The position numbers and the translations under genes are program-made. Positions 1 through 9,989 of a stretch of DNA of 33,223 bases are shown piece by piece. Numbering within the stretch: the first letter of the stretch is position 1; every line of letters starts with the position of its first letter. Source of the stretch: an uncultured Bacteroidota bacterium (GTDB lineage Bacteria > Bacteroidota > Bacteroidia > Chitinophagales > Chitinophagaceae); contig CAINFN010000273.1 in assembly GCA_903848125.1 (NCBI GenBank), positions 1 to 33,223 of the forward strand, written 5' to 3'. The notes under the pieces were generated by a model. The model had not been told where the DNA came from and did not search any database. It saw only the letters and a program-made list of their open reading frames with translations.

Positions 1-1101
1 CTGAATCATATTTTTGAAAAAGTAGCTTCCTATATTTATATGTATAGCGGTATGAGTATCTATTATGCCGAAAGCTTGGATACCATTGGCGATAACTTAA
101 AAGAAATTTGTCCTCAAGCTTTTTCTACGGTGCCAAGATTATTGGAAAAAGTATTTGAAAAAATAATGATGAAGGGGGAAGAGTTAACAGGTGTCAAAAG
201 AAAATTATTTTTCTGGGCAGTTGCATTAGGTGAAAAGTATGATAATTTAATTCCTGGTTCATGGTGGTATCGCACGCAACTAAAGTTGGCCAATAAATTA
301 ATATTTAACAAGTGGAGAGAAGCCTTGGGAGGCAATGTAAAATACATTGTAACAGGTGGGGCTGCTTGTCAAGTAAAATTATTACGCATATTTAATGCCG
401 CGCAAATACCAGTATACGAAGGCTATGGTCCAACCGAAAATAGCCCCATCATAAGTATTAATTTAAGAACACCAGGCGGTACTAAATATGGCACGGTGGG
501 TGAAGTGATCAAAGGGGTGGACTATAAAATAGAAGCGGATGGTGAGATTTGTGTAGCAGGCCCTAGTGTGATGTTGGGTTATTACAAACGCCCCGACCTT
601 ACTGCGGAAACCATTATCAATGGCTGGTTGCACACGGGAGACATTGGAGAAATTGTAGATGGCAGGTATTTAAAAATTACCGATCGTAAAAAAGAATTGT
701 TTAAAACCAGTGGTGGCAAATATGTGGCCCCACAGCCTATAGAAAATAAAATGAAAGAAAATCCTTTCATAGAACAAATCATGTTGATAGGAGACAATAA
801 AAAATTCGTATCAGCATTAATCGTGCCTTCCTTTGCCAAATTAAAAGAATGGTCCAAGCATCATGGCATTGAATATGGAAGCAATGAAACCATTGTTAAA
901 AATACAATGGTAGTCGCCATGATTGAAGCTATTGTGGAGGAGTACAATCAATTATTTAATCAAGTAGAGCAAGTGAAACGCTTTGCTTTACTACCGAGAG
1001 AGTGGAATGTAGACAGCGGAGAGATGACGCCTAAATTAAGCATCAGACGTAAAATAGTATTGGATCATTTCTCAAAAGAAATAGATGCTTTATATGTTTA
1101 A
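1..1101 (+). CDS. Long-chain acyl-CoA synthetase (AMP-binding), 5'-truncated by window edge
   Basis: Frame is open from base 1 (LNHIFEKVASYIYMYSGMSIYYAES...), so the ORF-track ATG at 40 is internal. AMP-binding motifs YEGYGPTENSP, GWLHTGDIGE and ITDRKKELFKTSGGKYVAPQPIE are present. Confidence 0.93.
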   Translation: MNHIFEKVASYIYMYSGMSIYYAESLDTIGDNLKEICPQAFSTVPRLLEKVFEKIMMKGEELTGVKRKLFFWAVALGEKYDNLIPGSWWYRTQLKLANKLIFNKWREALGGNVKYIVTGGAACQVKLLRIFNAAQIPVYEGYGPTENSPIISINLRTPGGTKYGTVGEVIKGVDYKIEADGEICVAGPSVMLGYYKRPDLTAETIINGWLHTGDIGEIVDGRYLKITDRKKELFKTSGGKYVAPQPIENKMKENPFIEQIMLIGDNKKFVSALIVPSFAKLKEWSKHHGIEYGSNETIVKNTMVVAMIEAIVEEYNQLFNQVEQVKRFALLPREWNVDSGEMTPKLSIRRKIVLDHFSKEIDALYV

Positions 1102-1157
1102 AAATGCTATCACTGTATTTTAAATACAAGCCGTACTACGCGTAAAATAACCCTTTC

Positions 1158-2039
1158 ATGATCTATCTAACTAAGCGATACACTTCAGTTATTGTTTGTT
1201 TATTGATGAGCTTACAATTGATTGCACAGTCAAATAAGCAAATGACTAGCAATCCTTTTTTTAATTCAAAAGGGAAATTAATTATTATTGGTGGAGGAGC
1301 GATACCAGATTCTTTATTTACATTTTTTGCCAACTATATTGGCGGCAAGGATCAGCCCATTGTTTATATTCCAACTGCAACCGATGACGAGGAGTTTATT
1401 CGAAATAAAGAGCACTTAGTAAAATTTACTTCCAGAGGGTTTACCAATTTATACACGATACATACACGCAATAAAAAAGAAGCCGACGATCCTAAAAATA
1501 TTGAATTAATGCGCCATGCGAAGGGCTTGTTTTTTGGGGGAGGCGACCAAGATTTAATCGCAGCTGCTTATGGGGGCACTCAATTATATGAGGAGTTTAT
1601 TGCTTTATTAAACAGGGGTGGTGTGATCATGGGCACTTCAGCAGGTGCTACCATTATGGGTTCTTTGTTAATAGGAGGAGATGCTCGAAATAATTTAACC
1701 CAACCCTATTCTTTTAAACCGGCTTTTTCTTTTATGAGCCATACCGCAATAGACCAACATGTGTTGGCACGCAATAGGCAGTTTGATTTAATACCAGTGG
1801 TACAACAATATCCCAATACACTAGGAGTGGGATTAGATGAATCTACTGCTATGATAGTTGAAGCGGGTAAGTTTACAGTATGGGGTTTGTCTTATGCCAT
1901 GATTTATGATCCTAAGGATTGGGCGGCGCAGAAAAAACAATGGGGACGCGTAGTAAAACCATTTAGGATGATGAGTTCTGGACAAGTATTTAATCTAGCT
2001 ACCAGAAAAATAGAAGCTTCCAATTTAAATTTAGACTAA
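1158..2039 (+). CDS. Cyanophycinase-like peptidase (family S51) with N-terminal signal sequence
   Basis: Hydrophobic N-terminus (YTSVIVCLLMSLQLIAQ); GKLIIIGGGAIP, FFGGGDQ and nucleophile motif GTSAGA typical of cyanophycinase/peptidase E-like proteins. Confidence 0.85.
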   Translation: MIYLTKRYTSVIVCLLMSLQLIAQSNKQMTSNPFFNSKGKLIIIGGGAIPDSLFTFFANYIGGKDQPIVYIPTATDDEEFIRNKEHLVKFTSRGFTNLYTIHTRNKKEADDPKNIELMRHAKGLFFGGGDQDLIAAAYGGTQLYEEFIALLNRGGVIMGTSAGATIMGSLLIGGDARNNLTQPYSFKPAFSFMSHTAIDQHVLARNRQFDLIPVVQQYPNTLGVGLDESTAMIVEAGKFTVWGLSYAMIYDPKDWAAQKKQWGRVVKPFRMMSSGQVFNLATRKIEASNLNLD

Positions 2040-2045
2040 ACTATT

Positions 2046-3614
2046 TTATTGTTGTAATTCAAATTTTTCTTTGATAATAGTCTGCACATCTTTGTCTTGA
2101 ATTTTACTTTCCAACCAAGAGATAATGTCTAAGTACATAAAGGCACGGCTTTCTAATTTGTTGTGCGCAAGTGGCGCCAATGTTGCGGATAAAGTGGCAA
2201 ATGATTTTTTAATAACTGCTTTATTGGCAAGTAAACTATTTTCTTCTCCCCCACCTTGGATGGACTTTCTTAAAAAGTTAAAAAGTACTTCTTCCACCGT
2301 ACTTAAATTTTTCATCTTATACATAAAGCGGTACACCGACTTAGATAAATAATTAACTACTTGCATATTGCCCAATTCATAGTGCGCAATTAAATGAAGT
2401 AAACGCGCATAACATTGTAAGTCGTCTCGTAAATTCAATTTCCAATTAATGATGCGATTTAAATAATCAATGGCTTTAGCAGGTTTGCCCGCACCAAAAT
2501 ACAAGCAAGCAATTTTATAATAAAATACCAGAATACGGTGGCTATCTAAATACAATTCAATTTCCTTCAACTTGGCTTCCATGGCGGGTATCATGGCTAG
2601 GCCCTCGCTAAAACTACCCTCTAAAAAGTGCTTGTTAATTTTAGCAATGTATAAGTAGATAAAGCTTTGTATTAAATTATTTTTGTTATTTAATACAATG
2701 GGCGTGTTGCTATAATTTTCTAAGAGAGCAATGGTTTCATTTAATTTTTGAAAATTTCTTAAATCAAAATGAGAAGTAATTAAATTGTGCAATCCCTTAA
2801 TATAAAGGGCCGTCTCATTCATTTTCATATTTTCTTCTTGCTCAAATAAGTCTACCCATTTTTGAGCATACCTGTAATGCATTAGAAAATCTTGTGTAAT
2901 AAAACCATACCAGCAATGACATTGATAACGATACAATCTTTCATAAAATCCTTTTGATTTTTCAACTTGTTCTAAAATTGGATTTTTCATTAACGTATCT
3001 AAAGCAAGCCTGTCCTCATTGTTACGTGCATGACCATGTTGGATATACCAACCATATAATTGCAAGGAAAGATTGGAAACCTTAGCAATATGTTCGAGCC
3101 GAATATTGGCTTCGTCAATTTCTTCACTTAATTGTTTTGCTCGGTCCTGCATACTTCGTGTAATATGCAACGACTCAATTTTCTTTTCTAAAAACAATAC
3201 TTGCAATAAATAAGTAACCTGATTGTTTTGTTTCGTGAGCGTTTTTATTTTTTCTAACAAACGAAGGCTTTGAATGTATAAACCTTTATTGTATAAAATT
3301 TTTGCGTGGTCTAGTTGTTCATGAATTTGTAAATCAATGTTTTCATTTTGTTTTACAATTCTTAAGCTGGCTAAAATTTGATCGTATAAATGGGCTTTTA
3401 AATTGGACAATTGTTGCTTTTGAATGGCCTCGTTTTTGCGTAGCAATTCCTCTTCATCGTATTCCTTCATTTTGTCCAAAGCATCAAAAAGCTGGATAAT
3501 TTTTAAATCAGCAGACGCAGAATTGCGCTTCACATACAATTTAAAGTTGCGTTTCTCGGCCCTTTCTAGGGATTTGACTAAAATAAATATGGCCTCCGTA
3601 CTCAGGTTGGGCAT
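2046..3614 (-). CDS. Conserved hypothetical protein, predicted all-helical/TPR-like
   Basis: 522-aa ORF with helical, Leu/Lys/Glu-rich composition; no recognised catalytic motif. Confidence 0.7.
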   Translation of the reverse strand: MPNLSTEAIFILVKSLERAEKRNFKLYVKRNSASADLKIIQLFDALDKMKEYDEEELLRKNEAIQKQQLSNLKAHLYDQILASLRIVKQNENIDLQIHEQLDHAKILYNKGLYIQSLRLLEKIKTLTKQNNQVTYLLQVLFLEKKIESLHITRSMQDRAKQLSEEIDEANIRLEHIAKVSNLSLQLYGWYIQHGHARNNEDRLALDTLMKNPILEQVEKSKGFYERLYRYQCHCWYGFITQDFLMHYRYAQKWVDLFEQEENMKMNETALYIKGLHNLITSHFDLRNFQKLNETIALLENYSNTPIVLNNKNNLIQSFIYLYIAKINKHFLEGSFSEGLAMIPAMEAKLKEIELYLDSHRILVFYYKIACLYFGAGKPAKAIDYLNRIINWKLNLRDDLQCYARLLHLIAHYELGNMQVVNYLSKSVYRFMYKMKNLSTVEEVLFNFLRKSIQGGGEENSLLANKAVIKKSFATLSATLAPLAHNKLESRAFMYLDIISWLESKIQDKDVQTIIKEKFELQQ

Positions 3615-3726
3615 CGTAGCGAATTTAAGTTCAAGTTATTGAAAATCAATCATTTAATCAAAATATACCCCTATTGCACAATGTAAAATAACTATAAAAA
3701 AATGTGAATTACTTGTGAATAGTGGG

Positions 3727-3734
3727 TAAATTTG
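3727..3734 (+). promoter_or_regulatory. Possible Bacteroidota -7 element (TAAATTTG) upstream of leuA
   Basis: Exact match to TAnnTTTG; no good -33 TTTG at the usual spacing. Confidence 0.35.
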
Positions 3735-3740
3735 AACAAT

Positions 3741-3764
3741 AAACGGGCCAGAAGCCCGTTTTTT
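3741..3764 (+). terminator. Terminator-like hairpin in the leuA leader/intergenic region
   Basis: AAACGGGC-CAGAA-GCCCGTTT: 8-bp stem, 5-nt loop, U-run on + strand (GTTTTTTA). No + strand gene lies immediately upstream (the neighbour is divergent). Confidence 0.6.
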
Positions 3765-3791
3765 ATCTGTAAAAGGTTCATAATCAATAAG

Positions 3792-3860
3792 ATGCTTGCG
3801 ATTTGTTTCCTCAAAAAACGATCCAAAAGGCACTATTATGGAAATAAAATAAATGAGTAA
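3792..3860 (+). CDS. Candidate 22-aa upstream ORF preceding leuA
   Basis: ATG CTT GCG ATT TGT TTC CTC ... GAG TAA = [22 protein letters not shown]; stop codon ends 2 nt before the leuA ATG. Confidence 0.3.
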   Translation: MLAICFLKKRSKRHYYGNKINE

Positions 3861-3862
3861 CC

Positions 3863-5026
3863 ATGAGTCAGACCAGTAAGGAAAAAGTATACATTTTTGA
3901 CACCACTTTAAGGGATGGTGAGCAGGTGCCTGGATGCAAACTAAATACGAAAGAAAAATTGGAATTGGCCGTAAGGTTGGAGGAATTAGGCGTAGATATT
4001 TTAGAAGCTGGATTTCCAGTATCCAGTCCAGGTGATTTTGAATCGGTAAATCAAATTGCAAAAACTTTAAAAAATACGGTGGTATGTGGTTTGTCAAGAG
4101 CGGTAAAAAATGACATCGAAGTGGCGGCGGAAGCATTAAAACCTGCCAAGCGTTTTAGAATACATACTGGAATAGGCACATCCGATTTACATATCAAATA
4201 TAAATTCAACGCAACGCGTGAAGAAATCATTGAACGTGCAGTAGCTGCTGTTAAACTAGCGCGCAATTTTACAGATGATGTTGAATTTTATGCAGAAGAT
4301 GCAGGAAGAACTGAAAATGAATTTTTGGCAAGAGTGATAGAAGCGGTGGTGAAAGCAGGCGCTACTACCTTAAATATTCCAGATACAACCGGGTATTGTT
4401 TGCCGCATCAGTACCAAACAAAAATGGAGTACTTAAAAAATCATGTAGCAGGTATTGAAAAAGCAATTTTATCCTGTCATTGTCACAATGATTTAGGATT
4501 GGCAACAGCCAACTCTATTGCAGGTGTGATGGGTGGCGCAAGACAAATAGAATGTACCATCAATGGATTAGGAGAACGTGCGGGCAACACTGCTTTAGAA
4601 GAAGTAGTAATGGTTTTGAATCAACATCAAGATTTAGGATTTTATACCAATATCAATACTAAATTATTAAATCCACTAAGTCGTGATGTAGCTGAAATCA
4701 TGAGAATGGCGGTACAACCTAATAAAGCCATCGTAGGTGCCAATGCGTTTTCACATTCATCAGGCATACATCAGGATGGATTTTTAAAAGAAGCACAAAC
4801 TTATGAAATTATCAATCCAGCAGAAGTGGGTGCGGAAGACAGTAAGATTGTATTAACAGCTCGAAGTGGTCGTAGTGCTTTAGCACATCGTTTGCAAAAA
4901 TTAGGATTTCAATATACAAGAAATGACATAGATATTTTGTATCCCATTTTTGTACAAGTAGCAGATCAAAAGAAAGAAGTGAAAGAAGAAGATTTACAAG
5001 AAATGGCAGCAGCATATAACAAATAA
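3863..5026 (+). CDS. leuA: 2-isopropylmalate synthase, short form without C-terminal regulatory domain
   Basis: [44 protein letters not shown] and HSSGIHQDG motifs; 387 aa; followed by leuCDB. Confidence 0.92.
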   Translation: MSQTSKEKVYIFDTTLRDGEQVPGCKLNTKEKLELAVRLEELGVDILEAGFPVSSPGDFESVNQIAKTLKNTVVCGLSRAVKNDIEVAAEALKPAKRFRIHTGIGTSDLHIKYKFNATREEIIERAVAAVKLARNFTDDVEFYAEDAGRTENEFLARVIEAVVKAGATTLNIPDTTGYCLPHQYQTKMEYLKNHVAGIEKAILSCHCHNDLGLATANSIAGVMGGARQIECTINGLGERAGNTALEEVVMVLNQHQDLGFYTNINTKLLNPLSRDVAEIMRMAVQPNKAIVGANAFSHSSGIHQDGFLKEAQTYEIINPAEVGAEDSKIVLTARSGRSALAHRLQKLGFQYTRNDIDILYPIFVQVADQKKEVKEEDLQEMAAAYNK

Positions 5027-5065
5027 AAAAACGATTAAATAAAAGATAGAAAATTATAGCGGACA

Positions 5066-6469
5066 ATGGGAAAAACAATATTTGATAAAATCTGGGATAA
5101 GCATGTGGTAAAGATCATTCAGGATGGTCCTTCGGTTGTATACATTGATAAACATTTGATACACGAAGTAACTAGCCCGCAAGCCTTTACAGGTATTGAA
5201 AAAAGAGGCGCGAAATTATTTAGACCCAAACAAATCGTTGCCACTGCCGATCACAATGTGCCTACCCTGCATCAAGAGTTGCCAATCAAAGATGCTTTAT
5301 CAAAATTTCAAGTGGATACCTTAATTGACAATTGTAAAAAACATGGTGTTGAATTATATGGTTTGGGACATAAATATCAAGGCATTGTACATGTGATAGG
5401 ACCCGAGTTAGGTATTACGCAACCCGGTATGACCATTGTATGTGGAGATAGCCATACGTCTACGCATGGTGCATTTGGGGCCATAGCATTTGGTATTGGA
5501 ACCAGTGAAGTACAAATGGTATTTGCTTCTCAATGTATTATGCAAAGCAAACCAAAACTAATGCGCATCAATATTGATGGCCATTTAAAAAAAGGTGTGG
5601 TTTCAAAAGATATTATTTTATACATCATCGCACAAATTTCTGCAAGTGGTGCTACAGGATACTTTGTTGAGTATGCAGGATCGGCCATACGTGCATTAAG
5701 TATGGAAGCGCGTATGACCATTTGCAATATGAGTATAGAGATGGGTGCAAGAGGCGGCATGATTGCACCAGATCAAACTACCTATGACTATATGCAAGGC
5801 AGATTGTTTGCACCTACTGGAGAAGCATGGGATAAAAAATTAGCGGCATGGAAGGAATTGTATACGGATGCAGATGCAAAATTTGATATGGAAATTAATA
5901 TCAAAGCAGAAGACATTGATCCGATGATTACTTACGGAACCAATCCAGGCATGGGCTTATCCGTTCAAGGAAAACTTCCTACTACTGAAAGTTTTAGCGA
6001 TGCTACAGAAAAACAAAATTACGAGAAGGCATTACAATACATGGGCTTAACAGCAGGACAATCTTTATTAGGGATGCCAGTACAAAATGTATTCATAGGT
6101 TCTTGTACCAATTCAAGAATTGAAGATTTTAGATTGGTAGCCAGTATCATCAAAGGAAAACAAAAACACCCTAGCATTAAAACATTAATTGTACCAGGTT
6201 CACAAGAAGTGGCCAAACAAATTAAAGCAGAAGGGTTGGATAAAATATTTGAAGCAGCGGGTGTAGAGATACGACAAGCAGGATGCAGTGCTTGTTTAGG
6301 AATGAATGAAGATAAAATTCCTGCAGGAGAATATTGTATCAGTACCAGCAATAGAAATTTTGAAGGACGTCAAGGAGCTGGAGCCAGAACTTTATTAGCC
6401 AGTCCATTAACAGCTGCTGCGGCATTGTTAACTGGAAAAATTACAGACATAAGAGAAATTTTAAATTAA
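5066..6469 (+). CDS. leuC: 3-isopropylmalate dehydratase large subunit
   Basis: Aconitase-family motifs [37 protein letters not shown] and [12 protein letters not shown]. Confidence 0.97.
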   Translation: MGKTIFDKIWDKHVVKIIQDGPSVVYIDKHLIHEVTSPQAFTGIEKRGAKLFRPKQIVATADHNVPTLHQELPIKDALSKFQVDTLIDNCKKHGVELYGLGHKYQGIVHVIGPELGITQPGMTIVCGDSHTSTHGAFGAIAFGIGTSEVQMVFASQCIMQSKPKLMRINIDGHLKKGVVSKDIILYIIAQISASGATGYFVEYAGSAIRALSMEARMTICNMSIEMGARGGMIAPDQTTYDYMQGRLFAPTGEAWDKKLAAWKELYTDADAKFDMEINIKAEDIDPMITYGTNPGMGLSVQGKLPTTESFSDATEKQNYEKALQYMGLTAGQSLLGMPVQNVFIGSCTNSRIEDFRLVASIIKGKQKHPSIKTLIVPGSQEVAKQIKAEGLDKIFEAAGVEIRQAGCSACLGMNEDKIPAGEYCISTSNRNFEGRQGAGARTLLASPLTAAAALLTGKITDIREILN

Positions 6470-6497
6470 TCACTGAATAAGCGAAAATAATTAAGGC

Positions 6498-7085
6498 ATG
6501 CAATCATTACAAAAAATAACAAGTAGGTTTATTCCACTACGTATCGAAAACGTAGACACGGATCAAATCATACCTGCACGTTTTTTAAAAGCAACTACTA
6601 AGGATGGTTTTGGAAAAAACTTATTTAGAGATTGGAGATATGAAAATGATGATGAAACCAAACCTAAAGCCGATTTTGTATTAAATCAAAAACAATACAC
6701 CGGTGAAATATTAGTAGCAGCTAAAAATTTTGGATGTGGATCTTCACGCGAACATGCTGCTTGGAGCATACAGGATTATGGATTTAAAGTAGTGGTGTCT
6801 AGTTTTTTTGCAGACATCTTTAAAAACAATGCTTTAAACAATGGGGTCTTACCTGTTACTGTAACAGATGCTTTTTTGCAACAAATATTTGCAGTAGGTG
6901 CTACGGATACCTTAACCGTGGATTTAGAAAACCAAACCATCACTATCGATGCAACAGGTGCTAGTGAAAAATTTGACATCAATGCGTATAAAAAAACATG
7001 TATGTTAAATGGGTATGATGATATTGATTATTTATTAAACATGAAAGAAGAGATAGAAGCTTACGAAAAAGCAAATCAAGAATAA
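6498..7085 (+). CDS. leuD: 3-isopropylmalate dehydratase small subunit
   Basis: [14 protein letters not shown] and [12 protein letters not shown] motifs; 195 aa, directly after leuC. Confidence 0.97.
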   Translation: MQSLQKITSRFIPLRIENVDTDQIIPARFLKATTKDGFGKNLFRDWRYENDDETKPKADFVLNQKQYTGEILVAAKNFGCGSSREHAAWSIQDYGFKVVVSSFFADIFKNNALNNGVLPVTVTDAFLQQIFAVGATDTLTVDLENQTITIDATGASEKFDINAYKKTCMLNGYDDIDYLLNMKEEIEAYEKANQE

Positions 7086-7111
7086 TTATAAAGAAATTAA
7101 TTAGACAGGAT

Positions 7112-8227
7112 ATGAAAAAGAAAATAGCGGTGATATTAGGAGATGGCATTGGACCAGAAGTGACGCAGCAGTCTATGAAAGTGTTGGATACCATTGCCCA
7201 ACATTTTAATCATGAATTTAGTTATGAGCAGGCGATGATGGGTGCTTGTGCTATTGATGCCACTGGCAATCCATTGCCAGATGAAACCATAAAAATTTGT
7301 TTAGCGAGTGATGCAATTTTATTTGGTGCTATAGGCGATCCTAAATATGACAATGACCCCACTGCAAAAGTAAGACCAGAGCAAGGCTTATTAAAATTGA
7401 GAAAAGAATTACAATTGTTTGCCAATATCAGACCAGTAACTACTTATGCTGCCTTACAACATCTTACTCCACTAAAACCAAAGTATTTAGAAAATGTAGA
7501 TTTTGTTATTTATAGAGAATTAACGGGAGGCATTTATTTTGGTGCAAAAAGTTTGAGTGAAGATGGAACGGTAGCAAGAGATGATTGTTCTTATTCTGTA
7601 TTTGAAATAGAACGCATTGCTCATTTGGCTTTTAAGCATGCGCAAAAAAGAAGAAAAAAATTAACCTTGGTAGATAAAGCCAATGTGTTAGAAACTTCTC
7701 GTTTGTGGAGAAAGGTTGTTCAAGCGATTGCAAAAGAATACAGTGACGTGGCGGTAGATTATTTATTTGTAGACAATGCTGCGATGCAAATCATTTTAAA
7801 TCCAGCACAGTTTGATGTGGTATTGACCGAAAATTTATTTGGAGATATAATTAGTGATGAAGCATCTGTATTGGCAGGCTCATTAGGTTTATTGCCTTCT
7901 GCATCGGTAGGAAATACAGTGGCTTTGTTTGAACCCATACATGGTTCTTATCCGCAAGCAAAGGGAAAAGACATTGCCAATCCATTGGGATCCATCTTAT
8001 CATCGGCGATGTTACTGGATCATTTTGGCATGACTCAGGAAGCAGGTTTGGTAAGAGATGCAGCAGCATGGTGTTTGAACAGTGGCTTTGTGACCAAAGA
8101 CATTGACCCAATGAATAGTTATACCACTACTGCTATAGGAGATTTGATTTGTGAGTACATCGAAAAACAAGTAACAGGAGAAGGGCATGTGCATCATGAA
8201 AGATTGCATAAGTCAACGATTATCTAA
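7112..8227 (+). CDS. leuB: 3-isopropylmalate dehydrogenase
   Basis: ILGDGIGPEVTQQ, RELTGGIYFG, ENLFGDIISDEAS and EPIHGSYPQAKGKDIANP motifs. Confidence 0.97.
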   Translation: MKKKIAVILGDGIGPEVTQQSMKVLDTIAQHFNHEFSYEQAMMGACAIDATGNPLPDETIKICLASDAILFGAIGDPKYDNDPTAKVRPEQGLLKLRKELQLFANIRPVTTYAALQHLTPLKPKYLENVDFVIYRELTGGIYFGAKSLSEDGTVARDDCSYSVFEIERIAHLAFKHAQKRRKKLTLVDKANVLETSRLWRKVVQAIAKEYSDVAVDYLFVDNAAMQIILNPAQFDVVLTENLFGDIISDEASVLAGSLGLLPSASVGNTVALFEPIHGSYPQAKGKDIANPLGSILSSAMLLDHFGMTQEAGLVRDAAAWCLNSGFVTKDIDPMNSYTTTAIGDLICEYIEKQVTGEGHVHHERLHKSTII

Positions 8228-8290
8228 CAAACATTCGTCTTAAGGTTAGGCGATAAAAGGGGTGTAATTTTACCAATGGTTTTTTAAAGA

Positions 8291-9979
8291 ATGAAAAATA
8301 TGGAACTAAATAAATATTCAAAAACGATCACGCTAGATCCAACGCAACCAGCAGCGCAAGCTATGTTTTATGGTATCGGCTTAACCGATGCCGATTTTCA
8401 TAAAGCGCAGGTGGGTATTGCAAGCATGGGCTATGATGGCAATCCATGTAATATGCATTTGAACGGATTGGCCGATCAAATCAAAAAAAGTATTTGGGAG
8501 CATGATTTAGTAGGCTTAACATTTCATACCATTGGCGTAAGTGATGGCATGAGTAATGGAACGGATGGCATGCGTTATTCTTTGGTGAGTAGAGATGTGA
8601 TTGCAGATAGTATTGAAACCGTATGTGGTGCACAATATTATGATGCTTTAATTGCTGTACCTGGTTGTGATAAAAATATGCCAGGTTCTTTAATAGCAAT
8701 GGGAAGATTAAATCGTCCTTCTATTATGATCTATGGAGGAACGATTGCACCAGGACATTACAACGGACAGGATTTAAATATCGTATCTGCTTTTGAAGCC
8801 TTGGGACAAAAAATAGCAGGTCAATTATCTGAAGCCGACTTTAAAGGTATAGTACAACATGCTTGTCCGGGTGCAGGCGCTTGTGGTGGTATGTATACCG
8901 CCAATACGATGGCTGCCGCTATAGAAGCATTGGGAATGAGTTTACCTTTTTCATCATCTAATCCTGCATTAAGTCAAGAGAAGCAACAAGAATGTAAAGA
9001 TGCAGGTAAAGCCATTAAATTATTATTAGAAAAAGACATCAAGCCACGTGATATCATGACGCGTAAAGCATTTGAAAATGCAGTAGCGGTGATTATGGTA
9101 TTAGGCGGAAGTACGAACGCAGTATTGCACATGATTGCCATGGCAAAGAGTGTGGGCGTAAGTTTTACGCAGGATGATTTTCAAATCATCAGTGATAAAA
9201 TTCCTGTGTTGGCCGATTTCAAACCTTCAGGAAAATATTTAATGCAGGACTTGCATCAATATGGTGGCGTACCTGCTGTGATGAAATATATGTTGGCACA
9301 AGGCTGGTTGCATGGAGATTGTATGACCGTAACTGGAAAGACGATTGCAGAAAATTTAGCGAACGTACCCACTTTAGATTTTGATCAACAAAAAATAATT
9401 TATCCAAAAGAAAATCCAATCAAAGCAACGGGCCATTTACAAATTATGTATGGCAATTTAGCGACGGGAGGAAGTGTTGCAAAAATTTCAGGAAAGGAAG
9501 GAGATATGTTTGAAGGACCTGCGCGTGTATTTGATGGAGAGCATGCGTTAATAGAAGGCATCAATTCAAAAAAGATAAAAGCGGGTGATGTGGTGGTGAT
9601 AAAAAATGTAGGACCCATTGGTGCACCGGGTATGCCAGAAATGTTAAAACCTACCTCCGCCATTATTGGTGCGGGTTTGGGCAAGTCGGTGGCCTTAATT
9701 ACCGATGGAAGATTTAGTGGAGGAACGCACGGATTTGTGATTGGACACATTACTCCAGAAGCGTATAAAGGCGGGTTGATTGGATTGGTAGAAGATGGAG
9801 ACATCATAGAATTGAATGTTCCAAAAAGAACCATGACTTTAAAAGTAGATGACAGTACGATTGAAAAAAGAAGAGCAGCACAACCAGCACCTGTATTAAA
9901 AGCAACCAGTGGTGTATTGTGGAAATATGCACAGTTGGTAAAAGACGCAAGTGAAGGATGTGTAACGGACCAGGCTTAA
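8291..9979 (+). CDS. ilvD: Dihydroxy-acid dehydratase
   Basis: [37 protein letters not shown] and [17 protein letters not shown] motifs; 562 aa. Confidence 0.97.
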   Translation: MKNMELNKYSKTITLDPTQPAAQAMFYGIGLTDADFHKAQVGIASMGYDGNPCNMHLNGLADQIKKSIWEHDLVGLTFHTIGVSDGMSNGTDGMRYSLVSRDVIADSIETVCGAQYYDALIAVPGCDKNMPGSLIAMGRLNRPSIMIYGGTIAPGHYNGQDLNIVSAFEALGQKIAGQLSEADFKGIVQHACPGAGACGGMYTANTMAAAIEALGMSLPFSSSNPALSQEKQQECKDAGKAIKLLLEKDIKPRDIMTRKAFENAVAVIMVLGGSTNAVLHMIAMAKSVGVSFTQDDFQIISDKIPVLADFKPSGKYLMQDLHQYGGVPAVMKYMLAQGWLHGDCMTVTGKTIAENLANVPTLDFDQQKIIYPKENPIKATGHLQIMYGNLATGGSVAKISGKEGDMFEGPARVFDGEHALIEGINSKKIKAGDVVVIKNVGPIGAPGMPEMLKPTSAIIGAGLGKSVALITDGRFSGGTHGFVIGHITPEAYKGGLIGLVEDGDIIELNVPKRTMTLKVDDSTIEKRRAAQPAPVLKATSGVLWKYAQLVKDASEGCVTDQA

Positions 9980-9989
9980 AAAGAAAATT

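Noticed and set aside
3654-4136. 160-aa minus-strand ORF overlapping the leuA start
   Set aside because: Antisense to a confidently assigned leuA; composition looks like reverse-complement coding shadow with no recognisable motifs.
6019-6351. 110-aa minus-strand ORF inside leuC
   Set aside because: Antisense to conserved leuC sequence; no independent support.
8228-8290. Possible attenuator between leuB and ilvD (GGTGTAATTTTACC then TTTTTT)
   Set aside because: Arms pair poorly with a too-small loop; the U-run is detached from a credible stem.
9400-9834. 144-aa minus-strand ORF inside ilvD
   Set aside because: Fully antisense to conserved ilvD codons; Pro/Ser-rich shadow ORF.
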